DNA from: Delftia tsuruhatensis NBRC 16741
GTDB taxonomy: Bacteria; Pseudomonadota; Gammaproteobacteria; Burkholderiales; Burkholderiaceae_C
Reading direction: 5' to 3'
Assembly: GCF_001571325.1 (NCBI RefSeq)
Contig: NZ_BCTO01000013.1
Location: forward strand, 244,951 to 308,950
Length of the DNA stretch: 64,000 bases
This document shows, in pieces, positions 42,006 through 49,708 of this stretch. The position numbers and the translations under genes were made by a program. The notes under the pieces were generated by a model. That model had not been told where the DNA came from. It ran no database searches and saw nothing but the letters and a program-made list of their open reading frames with translations. Every line of letters starts with the position of its first letter. The stretch's first letter is position 1.

Positions 42006-43358
42006 ATGAGCGGCGGCCCCGAAAAGGAGCCCGTCGATGGCCTGGAGGATGGCTCCCTGGCGCTGCCCGTTCCTGCCCGGGAGCGCAGCCTGTCCCTGGC
42101 CGAGCCGCCCGAGCCTGCGGTGCCGAGATCGTGGCGCGAACGCTGGCGCTGCTTTCCATGGCGCAATACCGCACACACGCTGCGCGAACGCTTTCGCGAG
42201 GACCGGCTGGGCGTGACCGCCAGCAGCCTGACCTTCACCACGGTGCTGGCCCTGGTGCCGTTCTTCACGGTGGCGCTGGCGCTGTTCACGGCCTTTCCCA
42301 TCTTCTCCCGCGTGCAGATCGTGCTGGAGCGCTGGCTGATCGACAGCCTGATCCCCGAGACCATCGCGCGCCAGGTGCTGGGCTATCTGACGCAGTTCGC
42401 CTCCAAGGCCAGCCAGCTGGGCATGGCGGGGTTTTCCATTCTGGTGATCACGGCGGTGGCGCTGATCCTCACCATTGACCGCACGCTCAACAACATCTGG
42501 CGCGTGCGCCAGTTGCGGCCGCTGGGCCAGCGCGTGCTGATCTACTGGGCGGCGATCACGCTGGGCCCCCTGGTGCTGGGCCTGAGCCTGGTGCTGTCGT
42601 CCTATGTGATGTCGGCCTCGCGCGGGCTGGTCAATGCGCTGCCCGAAGGCTTGCGCTTCATCTTCGATTCCATCGAGTACCTGGCGCTGGCCGCTGGCAT
42701 GGCGGGCCTGTACCACTACGTGCCCAACACGGCGGTGCGCTGGCGCCATGCCTGGGTGGGCGGCCTGTTCGTGGCCACCTGCATGGAGCTGGCGAAGAAG
42801 GCGCTGGGCCTGTACCTGGCCTCGGTGCCTACCTATTCGGTCATCTACGGCACCTTCGCCACGCTGCCCATCCTGCTGATCTGGATCTACATGGCCTGGG
42901 TCATCGTGCTGCTGGGCGCCGTGGTCACGGCCTACCTGCCCATCGTGATGGCGGGCGTGCAGCGCATGCCGGGCCAGCAGGGCTGGCAGTTCGAGATGGC
43001 CGTGGAGATCCTGCAGTACCTCGCACAGGAGCGCGAGTCGCCCGCCAAGGGCTTGTACGCCAGCGATCTGGCGCGGCGCCTGCGTGTGGACTGGCAGCAG
43101 ATCGATCCGGTGCTGCAGGCGCTGTCGGTGCTGGACTGGGTGGGCACGGTGCAGGCCCCCGGCACTGTGGCGGCCAGCGAAGGCCCCGAGCCCCGCTACA
43201 TGCTGCTGGTGGAGCCCCATCGCACGCCGCTGCAGCCGCTGGTGCAGCGTCTGCTGCTGGCGCCGTCGCCGGCCGTGCAGCCGCTGTGGGATCGCACGGG
43301 GCTGGCAGGCATGACGCTGGCCGATCTGCTGGAGCAAAGGCCGCAGGCTCCGGTCTAG
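42006..43358 (+). CDS. YihY/virulence factor BrkB family inner-membrane protein
   Basis: 450 residues. Following a Pro/Glu-rich cytoplasmic N-terminus (about 1-60), six membrane helices carry the family motifs RLGVTASSLTFTTVLALVPF, IDRTLNNIWRVR, GLYHYVPNTAVRWRHAWVGG and YGTFATLPILLIWIYMAWVI. The C-terminal 140 residues look like a winged-helix cytoplasmic tail (SDLARRLRVDWQQIDPVLQAL). Often labelled RNase BN, which is a historic mis-assignment. The ATG at 42006 follows GGAG; an upstream ATG (41955) overlaps the promoter area. Confidence 0.9.
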   Translation: MSGGPEKEPVDGLEDGSLALPVPARERSLSLAEPPEPAVPRSWRERWRCFPWRNTAHTLRERFREDRLGVTASSLTFTTVLALVPFFTVALALFTAFPIFSRVQIVLERWLIDSLIPETIARQVLGYLTQFASKASQLGMAGFSILVITAVALILTIDRTLNNIWRVRQLRPLGQRVLIYWAAITLGPLVLGLSLVLSSYVMSASRGLVNALPEGLRFIFDSIEYLALAAGMAGLYHYVPNTAVRWRHAWVGGLFVATCMELAKKALGLYLASVPTYSVIYGTFATLPILLIWIYMAWVIVLLGAVVTAYLPIVMAGVQRMPGQQGWQFEMAVEILQYLAQERESPAKGLYASDLARRLRVDWQQIDPVLQALSVLDWVGTVQAPGTVAASEGPEPRYMLLVEPHRTPLQPLVQRLLLAPSPAVQPLWDRTGLAGMTLADLLEQRPQAPV

Positions 43359-43708
43359 AGCGGGATGCGGCCCGTCAGGATGTCGCGCCACATCACCCAG
43401 TCGCCGCGAAAGCTGTAGAGCGGGCGCTTGAAGCTGGCGGGCCGGTTCTTCTCGAAGCCGAAATGCCCTATCCAGGCAAAGCCGTAGCCAAACAGCAGGC
43501 CGCCCAGCAGGAACCAGAAATTGCCGGTCAGGAACAGCGCGAACAGGCACAGCAGCGCCAGCGTGGAGCCGACGAAGTGCAGGCGCCGGCAGGTGCGGTT
43601 GCTGTGCTCCTGCAGGTAGAACGGATAGAACTCGGCAAAGCTCTTGAACTGGCGCGGGTCCACGGCAGCCTGTGCGGCGCCGGGCAGGGGAGCGGAAGCG
43701 TGTGACAT
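43355..43708 (-). CDS. Mpo1-like (DUF962/YGL010w) membrane protein
   Basis: 117 residues with two or three short membrane helices. Conserved FAEFYPFYLQEHSNRTCRRLHFVGS at the start (described in two parts: EHSNRTCRRLHFVG) and WIGHFGFEKNRPASFKRP near the end hold the His residues that bind iron in yeast Mpo1, a fatty-acid alpha-oxidation dioxygenase. Stops of this gene and yihY overlap at a TCTAGA. The bacterial function is unproven. Confidence 0.85.
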   Translation of the reverse strand: MSHASAPLPGAAQAAVDPRQFKSFAEFYPFYLQEHSNRTCRRLHFVGSTLALLCLFALFLTGNFWFLLGGLLFGYGFAWIGHFGFEKNRPASFKRPLYSFRGDWVMWRDILTGRIPL

Positions 43709-43796
43709 GGCAGGCCTTCGCAAGCATGGGGTAGGGTCAACTTATACGCTGCTGCCTTGCCGCTCACCATCGGAGGAACCCGCGCGCCCAGGTTCG

Positions 43797-43828
43797 CAAA
43801 AGCTGCCCCGAGAGAGACAAAAGCTGCC
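43797..43828 (+). promoter_or_regulatory. 11-bp direct repeats with 21-bp period
   Basis: CAAAAGCTGCC occurs at 43797-43807 and exactly again at 43818-43828. A 21-bp period is two helical turns, so both copies face the same side of the DNA. They lie about 100 bp before the hydrolase gene. No adjacent regulator is obvious. Confidence 0.45.
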
Positions 43829-43924
43829 GCATTCTGCCCTGCGCGTCGCCACGGTGTCGCCCTCTGGCGGCATGCGGGCGCATGATGTCTGCCGGGCCGG
43901 CGCTGACCGGCATGGAGTTTTTCG

Positions 43925-44746
43925 ATGCCTTCCTCCTGCATGACCGACATCCCCGCATCCCTGAGCGAAACCCGCATTTCCACGCCCCAGGGCAGCATCT
44001 ACGTCAGGCGCTGGCAGGCGCCGGCGGCCGGCGAAGAGTCCCTGGCCCGCGCGCCCATCGTGCTGCTGCACGACTCGCTGGGCTCGGTGGCGCTGTGGCG
44101 CGATTTCCCGCAGCAACTGGCCGAGGCCACGCGCCGCGATGTGCTGGCCTACGACCGGCTGGGCTTTGGCCAGTCCGACCCCTATCCGGGCACGCTGGGG
44201 CCGGGCTTTGTGGCCCGGGAGGCAGAGACCGTGTTTCCGGCAGTGCACCAGGGGCTGGGCCTTGGGGATTTCATCGTGCTGGGCCACAGCGTGGGCGGCG
44301 GCATGGCCGCCATGGTGGCGGCCCGATACGGCGCGCAGTGCAAGGCGGTGGTCACGGAGTCCGCCCAGGCCTTCGTGGAAGATCGCACCTTGCAGGGCAT
44401 TCGTGCGGCCCAACAGGATTTCGCCCGGCCCGGCCAGCTGGCGCGCCTGGAGAAATACCACGGCGACAAGGCCGCCTGGGTGCTGTCTGCCTGGGTCGAT
44501 ACCTGGCTGTCGCAGCCATTTGCCGACTACCGGCTGGACGAGGCGCTGGAGCGCGTGCGCTGCCCGGTGCTGGCCATCCACGGCGAGCATGACGAGTTCG
44601 GCTCCCTGGTCCACCCCGAGCGCATCCGCGACCGGGCGCGCGGCCCTGTGGAGGTGGAGATCGTGGCCGGTGGCGGCCACGTCCCCCACCGCGAGCAGCC
44701 CGAGCGCATCGCCCAGCGCATCGCCCGTTTCCTGGCACGGGTCTGA
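43925..44746 (+). CDS. Alpha/beta hydrolase
   Basis: 273 residues. Oxyanion region VLLHDSLGS (with D in place of the usual HG), nucleophile elbow GHSVGG, acid in HGEHDEF and base in GGGHVPHREQPERI. No signal peptide. Probable esterase or C-C hydrolase of unknown substrate. GGAG lies 7 bases before the ATG; a second ATG five codons on is possible. Confidence 0.87.
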   Translation: MPSSCMTDIPASLSETRISTPQGSIYVRRWQAPAAGEESLARAPIVLLHDSLGSVALWRDFPQQLAEATRRDVLAYDRLGFGQSDPYPGTLGPGFVAREAETVFPAVHQGLGLGDFIVLGHSVGGGMAAMVAARYGAQCKAVVTESAQAFVEDRTLQGIRAAQQDFARPGQLARLEKYHGDKAAWVLSAWVDTWLSQPFADYRLDEALERVRCPVLAIHGEHDEFGSLVHPERIRDRARGPVEVEIVAGGGHVPHREQPERIAQRIARFLARV

Positions 44747-44759
44747 CCCCGGGTGGGCT

Positions 44760-47192
44760 TCAGTGGCCCGCCTGGGCGGACGCCGAGAGCTCCGGCGGAA
44801 ACAGCTTCTTCTTGATCACGGCGTGCACGCCCCAGTTGCCGTCCACCACCTGCGTCACGGCGAAGTCCACGGCCACGGAGATCAGCGATACGGCCTCGTC
44901 CTCGTCCAGCCCGTGGGCCAGCATCAGATAGCGCCTTGCCTTGTGGAAGGCGTCACGCATGGCGCCTTCCAGCGATGATTTGCGATAGACCTGGGACTGC
45001 GCCTGGCTGCCCAGCTCGGCCAGGTGGTCGGTGAAGCTGAAGCCCTGTATCACCCATTCGCAGCCGGTCTCCAGGAAAGGGTGGTCCAGCTCTGCAAGGA
45101 AGCGGTTGTCCAGCGCGGCGCGCTTGTGCACCCGCAGCTCGAAGCTGCCGGTCAGCGAGCATTCGATGGCCGTGCCGCACAGTTCCGAGTCGCCTTGGGA
45201 TGCATGCGGGTCTCCCACCGAAAACAGCGCGCCGGGCACCGATACGGGCAGGAAGAGGGTGGCTCCCTTGCCCGCGCGCCAATTGTCCAGGTTGCCGCCG
45301 AAGTAGCTCGGCGGTATGGAGTCGATCAGGCCGGCCTCTCGCGGTGCCACGGCCAGCATGCCGAAATGCGGACGCAGCGGCACGCGTGCCTTGTCCAGTA
45401 CACCAAAGCGCCGGGTGATGCTGGCGGGGTCCACGGGCACGCCCGGGTAGTCGATGGTCGGATGGACCACGCCGAAGGGGTCGGTCTGCGGCGTCCAGCG
45501 GTAGTTGTAGACGGCGCGGGCCGTGGGCTCCTCGGGCAGTGCGTGGTCGATTTCGTAGATGGTGACCACTTCGCGCTGGCGGGGCTCCGTGATCTGGTCG
45601 CGGTAGTGAAAGCCCCACCAGGCGGCGGCGTTGCTGCCGAAGACACGGCCGTGGTGGGCGGGGCTGCAGCTGGGGCGTGGCTGCACGTCGAGGATGCGTA
45701 TCTCCAGCAGGTCGCCAGGTTCGGCCTCATGCACATAGACGGGGCCGGTGCAGATGTGCACGCCGAAGCCCTCGCCTGCGCCGCGGCCGTAGATCGAGGC
45801 ATCCATCGGGCCCGCGCCGCGCCGGTCCACGGCCTTCTGGGCTGCGGTCCAGTGGAACACGCTTTCGGCGCCCGGATCGCCTTCGATCATGCGTTCCCAG
45901 TCGTCCGAGGCATGCTGGGTCAGCGTCTCCATGGTCACCACGTCACCCGAGCGCACCGAAAGCACGGGCTTGAGTGAACGGCTCAGGTAGCCCCAGTGCA
46001 CGGTCTTGTCGGAGACCGGAAGGTAGTAATGCTGGGGCGACGTACCGCCATTGTCTGCGTGCGCCGAGCGCTTGGGCACAAGGGCCAGCGCCTGGGCGTA
46101 GCGTGCATGGTCGCGCAGCAGGGCCTGGAACGGGCTGTGTGCCAGGCGCGCTGCGGCCGGTTCTGCACCCTGCGCAGCGCTCTCTGCGGGCGAGGGGCGT
46201 CCGCGCTGGCCGGGCGGCGCATCCTGCACGCGCGCCGGACTGGCGCGATAGGCCTTGGGGGACAGCCCATAGCGGGCCGTGAAGGCGCGGCTGAAGTTGG
46301 CGGCATCGCCAAAGCCCCAGCGAAAGCACAGCTCGGCGATGGAGAAATGCTGCAGCGAGCGGTTGCTCAGGTCCATGCGGCAGCGCTCCAGCCGGCGTTC
46401 GCGCAGGTAGGTGCTGAAGCTGGTGGCCGCTCCCTTGAACAGCTTTTGCAGATAGCGCGTGGACAGCCCCTCGGCTTCGGCGATGGCATCGATGGACAGC
46501 TCGGCATCGCCCAGCCGGGTTTCGATGGCGCGGCAGATGCGGCGCAGATGGCCAAGCTGCACGGCGCTGGGCGGCTCGGTCGCCTCGGCCTGCTCCTGGT
46601 CGGGATTGCCGGCGCGCGGTGTCAGGCAGGTGACCAGCATGTCGGTGAGCGTGGCCTCCACCGACAGCAGATCGTCCTGTGCCAGTGTGTCGATCTGCTC
46701 TGCCAGTGAGGCCGCCATTGCCATGCACATGGCCCCCACACCGCCTGTCCCGCCGATGTGCCTGGCCTCGGGCGGGCACGAGCGCAGAAGGCGCAGCAGA
46801 AAGCTCGAGGACTCCAGCCGCGCAAGCAGCAGGCGGCCGTCGCCGGGCAACTGCAGCTGCCAGTCCCGGTCTGACTCCAGCAGCAGCGCGGAGCCGGCCT
46901 TGAGCGGGAACGCGGCGTCCTCGACCACCGCATCGGCGCTGCCTTGCAGCAAGGCGCACAGCAGCAGGCCCGGGCCGCGCAGCCGCTTGGCCACGGCCCG
47001 CAGCGTCAGCGGCGAGGTGGCCAGCGCAATGAATACCGATCCCAGTGGCGAGCTGCGCAGCGCCAGGTGGGTGGCCGGCGGCGTGGGCGTTTCGCCATGG
47101 ATGTCTGCCCTGGACAGCGCCTCATTGAGCGCAGCCTGCCGCAAGGCATCGGGAAATGCGTGGGTGGAAAAGCGTCTTGGATCGTCGTGCAT
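44760..47192 (-). CDS. AraC-family regulator fused to an acetamidase/formamidase domain
   Basis: 810 residues in one uninterrupted frame. Residues about 1-205 resemble the sensor part of AraC-binding-like regulators. Residues about 212-318 are an AraC double helix-turn-helix (LSIDAIAEAEGLSTRYLQKL; FSIAELCFRWGFGDAANFSR; YGLSPKAYR). After a Pro/Ala-rich linker (about 319-385), residues about 387-805 are a complete FmdA_AmdA amidohydrolase domain (HYYLPVSDKTVHWGYLSR, SVFHWTAAQKAVDRRGAGPM, RPHFGML, FGGNLDNW, GDPHASQGDSELCGTAIE, VDFAVTQVVDGNWGVH). It aligns end to end with the exported acetamidase of the divergent gene at 47353 and keeps its conserved His, Asp and Glu positions. It has no signal peptide, as expected for a DNA-binding protein. 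The start is the ATG giving MHDDPRRF; the frame extends upstream only as an antisense shadow of the divergent gene. Confidence 0.9.
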   Translation of the reverse strand: MHDDPRRFSTHAFPDALRQAALNEALSRADIHGETPTPPATHLALRSSPLGSVFIALATSPLTLRAVAKRLRGPGLLLCALLQGSADAVVEDAAFPLKAGSALLLESDRDWQLQLPGDGRLLLARLESSSFLLRLLRSCPPEARHIGGTGGVGAMCMAMAASLAEQIDTLAQDDLLSVEATLTDMLVTCLTPRAGNPDQEQAEATEPPSAVQLGHLRRICRAIETRLGDAELSIDAIAEAEGLSTRYLQKLFKGAATSFSTYLRERRLERCRMDLSNRSLQHFSIAELCFRWGFGDAANFSRAFTARYGLSPKAYRASPARVQDAPPGQRGRPSPAESAAQGAEPAAARLAHSPFQALLRDHARYAQALALVPKRSAHADNGGTSPQHYYLPVSDKTVHWGYLSRSLKPVLSVRSGDVVTMETLTQHASDDWERMIEGDPGAESVFHWTAAQKAVDRRGAGPMDASIYGRGAGEGFGVHICTGPVYVHEAEPGDLLEIRILDVQPRPSCSPAHHGRVFGSNAAAWWGFHYRDQITEPRQREVVTIYEIDHALPEEPTARAVYNYRWTPQTDPFGVVHPTIDYPGVPVDPASITRRFGVLDKARVPLRPHFGMLAVAPREAGLIDSIPPSYFGGNLDNWRAGKGATLFLPVSVPGALFSVGDPHASQGDSELCGTAIECSLTGSFELRVHKRAALDNRFLAELDHPFLETGCEWVIQGFSFTDHLAELGSQAQSQVYRKSSLEGAMRDAFHKARRYLMLAHGLDEDEAVSLISVAVDFAVTQVVDGNWGVHAVIKKKLFPPELSASAQAGH

Positions 47193-47352
47193 CAGGGGCG
47201 AACTATGAACTGCCGCGTACTGCCTGTCCAAGCCCGGCGCACCGGATGGCAGCCGCGACAAGTTTTTGTGCGCGCAGGAACAACCGGCCTGGACATGCTC
47301 GCCTGGACACTGGCGCTGCCGGCACTGATCCACAACAGCAGGAGTATTTTCG
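47193..47352. promoter_or_regulatory. Divergent control region between the AraC-amidase fusion and the exported acetamidase
   Basis: GCCTGGACA occurs at 47287-47295 and again at 47301-47309 (14-bp period), and the inverse TGTCCA at 47225-47230 lies towards the regulator. AraC proteins bind direct repeats, so these are candidate operator half-sites. AGGAG 8 bases before 47353 is the ribosome site of the acetamidase. Promoter hexamers are not clear. Confidence 0.45.
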
Positions 47353-48828
47353 ATGACCATCCCCCACCAAGAACATATCTGCGGCCCGGGCTGCCAGCAC
47401 GGTGCTTCGCCAGCCGATGAGACGCTGATCCGCGAGGAATTCCAGGTTGCACGCCGTTCCTTCCTGCGCGACGCCATGGTGGTCGGTGGCGGCGCGGTCT
47501 CGGCCGGCGCCATCAGCGGTGCGATGGCACCGTCCCGGGCCTTTGCCCAGGGTGCGCCTGGCGCCCGGGCCGGCCAGGGCATGGCCAGCCACTACTACAT
47601 TCCCGCCTCTGCCAGCACCGTGCTCTGGGGCTACTTCAGCAGATCGGCCAAGCCGGTGGTCGAAGTCGAATCGGGCGACTACGTGACCATGGAGACGCTG
47701 ACCCACCATGCCAATGACGATGCCGAACGCATGGTCCGGGGCGACCCTGGCGCCGAGAGCGTGTTCCACTGGGACAGCCAGCGCAAGAACGTCGATCGCC
47801 GGGGCGCCGGTCCCATGGATGCCAAGAACGGCGCAGGTGGCGGCCAGGGCGTGCACATCTGCACGGGGCCGGTACGCATCAAGGGCGCCCAGCCCGGCGA
47901 TGTGCTGGAAGTGCGCATCATTGATGTGGTGCCACGCCCCTCGGGCAACCCGCAGTTCAAGGGCCGGACCTTCGGCAGCAATGCGGCGGCGAACTGGGGC
48001 TTTCACTATGGCGACACGCTTACCGAGCCCCGAAAGCGCGAGGTGGTCACCATCTACGAGGTGGATGCGACCGGCGAGCGCAACTGGGCCCGCGCCGTCT
48101 ACAACTACCGCTGGACGCCGCAGACCGACCCCTTCGGCGTGGTCCACCCGACCATCGACTATCCGGGCGTGCCCGTGGACCACCGCACGATCAGCAAGAA
48201 CGAAAACGTGCTGCGCAATATCCGCGTTCCCGTGCGCCCGCATTTCGGCACCATCGGCGTGGCGCCGGCCGAGGTGGAGATGGCCAGCTCCATTCCGCCC
48301 AACCACACGGGCGGCAACATCGACAACTGGCGCATCGGCAAGGGGGCGACCATGTATTTCCCCGTGGCCGTGCCAGGGGCCAACTTCACCGTGGGCGATC
48401 CGCATGCCTCGCAGGGGGACTCCGAGCTGTGCGGCACGGCCATCGAGTGCTCGCTGACCGGCACCTTCCAGTTGATCCTGCACAAGAAGGCGGACCTGCC
48501 TGGAACGCCGCTGGCCGAGCTGGCCTATCCGCTGCTCGAAACCCAGGACGAATGGCTGCTGCACGGTTTCAGCTACGCCAACTACCTGGCGGAGCTGGGG
48601 CCGGATGCGCAAAACCAGATCTTCAAGAAGTCTTCCGTGGACCTGGCGCTGCGCGACGCCTATCACAAGATGCGTCACTTCCTCATGACCACCCAGGGGC
48701 TGGGAGAGGACGAGGCCATCTCGCTGATGTCGATTGCCGTGGACTTCGGCATCACCCAGGTGGTGGATGGCAACTGGGGCGTGCACGCGCTCGTGAAAAA
48801 GAGCATCTTCCCCGCGCGCGGGGCGTGA
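47353..48828 (+). CDS. Tat-exported acetamidase/formamidase
   Basis: 491 residues. The N-terminus has Cys/His-rich HQEHICGPGCQHG, then a twin-arginine signal VARRSFLRDAMVV with a hydrophobic core and AFAQG cleavage site (about residue 66). The mature part is an FmdA_AmdA domain: HYYIPASASTVLWGYFSR, ESVFHWDSQRKNVDRRGAGP, HICTGPVRIKGAQPGDVLEV, RPHFGTIGVAP, TGGNIDNW, GDPHASQGDSELCGTAIE and VDFGITQVVDGNWGVH. It should release ammonia from short amides in the periplasm. Most family members are cytoplasmic, so export is unusual. The divergent gene encodes a regulator carrying the same domain. Confidence 0.9.
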   Translation: MTIPHQEHICGPGCQHGASPADETLIREEFQVARRSFLRDAMVVGGGAVSAGAISGAMAPSRAFAQGAPGARAGQGMASHYYIPASASTVLWGYFSRSAKPVVEVESGDYVTMETLTHHANDDAERMVRGDPGAESVFHWDSQRKNVDRRGAGPMDAKNGAGGGQGVHICTGPVRIKGAQPGDVLEVRIIDVVPRPSGNPQFKGRTFGSNAAANWGFHYGDTLTEPRKREVVTIYEVDATGERNWARAVYNYRWTPQTDPFGVVHPTIDYPGVPVDHRTISKNENVLRNIRVPVRPHFGTIGVAPAEVEMASSIPPNHTGGNIDNWRIGKGATMYFPVAVPGANFTVGDPHASQGDSELCGTAIECSLTGTFQLILHKKADLPGTPLAELAYPLLETQDEWLLHGFSYANYLAELGPDAQNQIFKKSSVDLALRDAYHKMRHFLMTTQGLGEDEAISLMSIAVDFGITQVVDGNWGVHALVKKSIFPARGA

Positions 48829-48847
48829 GTGCGTGAGTGAGTGCGTG

Positions 48848-48864
48848 CCTGCCCTGCGGGCAGG
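48848..48864. terminator. Perfect hairpin between convergent genes
   Basis: CCTGCCC-TGC-GGGCAGG, 7-bp stem with a 3-base loop, between the acetamidase stop and the stop of the convergent hydrolase. A GTGA-type short repeat precedes it. No T-run. Confidence 0.5.
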
Positions 48865-48876
48865 ACCCGGCCGGTC

Positions 48877-49686
48877 TCAGCGCGCCAGGAAATCCCGGAT
48901 GGCGAACAGCGTCTGGTCGGGCGCCTCGGTCATCTGGTTGTGGCCGCTGGGCAGGTGCACGATGCTGACCTGGCGCTGCGCGCCCCGGGCCGCCTCGATC
49001 AGGCCCTTGGCGGCCTTGGGCGGCGTCATCTGGTCCTGCTCGCCCAGGGCGAACAGGACCGGACATTGCAGCGCCGCCATGGCCGCCTCGCCGCCCGCGT
49101 AGCTGTCGCAGGCCTTGAAGCCGGTGTGCAGCAGGTTGGTGCGCTCATTGCTGGCCAGCACGCGCCGGCCCAGCGCCATGCCGGCGCCGAACACCCAGCT
49201 GCCTGCGCCGCTGGGTGGCGCCAGCGTGGCGCGCGAGAACACATTGACCATGCGGATGGCCTGCTCTGGCGTGCTCAGTGCGGAGTCCAGCAGGGCGGGC
49301 GAGACCTTCATCGGATAGGCCGTGCCCACCAGCACCAGGTGGCTGACGCGCGCGCCCAGCCGCGCGGCCGCTTCCATGGCGATCAGGCTGCCCCAGCTGT
49401 GGCCTACCAGCGCGGCCTTCTCGATGCCTGCCGCATCCATGAGCTGGCCGATGAAATCCGCCGCCGCCTCCACGCTGGCCGGCGCATCGCCTGCGCTGCG
49501 GCAGTGGCCCGGCAGGTCTATGGCCAGCACGTTCCAGCCGTGGTTGGCCAGGTAACGGCTTTGCAGTGCCCAGACGCTGTGGTCGCACAGCACGCCGTGG
49601 ATGAGGATGGCCGTCGGCTGTGCGGGATTGAAGGCCTTGCCGCCGGTATAGGCGTAGATGGCGTGGCCGTGAACATCGATCTTCAT
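48877..49686 (-). CDS. Alpha/beta hydrolase
   Basis: 269 residues. AILIHGVLCDHSVWALQ (oxyanion HG), DLPGHCRS, nucleophile VGHSWGSLIAMEAAAR, acid in LGEQDQMTP and base in SGHNQMTEAPD. Cytoplasmic. AGGGAGA lies 7 bases before the ATG. It follows the metY-like gene by 22 bases and is likely cotranscribed with it. Confidence 0.87.
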   Translation of the reverse strand: MKIDVHGHAIYAYTGGKAFNPAQPTAILIHGVLCDHSVWALQSRYLANHGWNVLAIDLPGHCRSAGDAPASVEAAADFIGQLMDAAGIEKAALVGHSWGSLIAMEAAARLGARVSHLVLVGTAYPMKVSPALLDSALSTPEQAIRMVNVFSRATLAPPSGAGSWVFGAGMALGRRVLASNERTNLLHTGFKACDSYAGGEAAMAALQCPVLFALGEQDQMTPPKAAKGLIEAARGAQRQVSIVHLPSGHNQMTEAPDQTLFAIRDFLAR

Positions 49687-49708
49687 TGTTGGTGTCTCCC
49701 TTGCCGAT

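Noticed and set aside
41955..43358. YihY annotated as ribonuclease BN
   Set aside because: The RNase BN label for this membrane family is historic and incorrect; the protein has six membrane helices and no nuclease motif.
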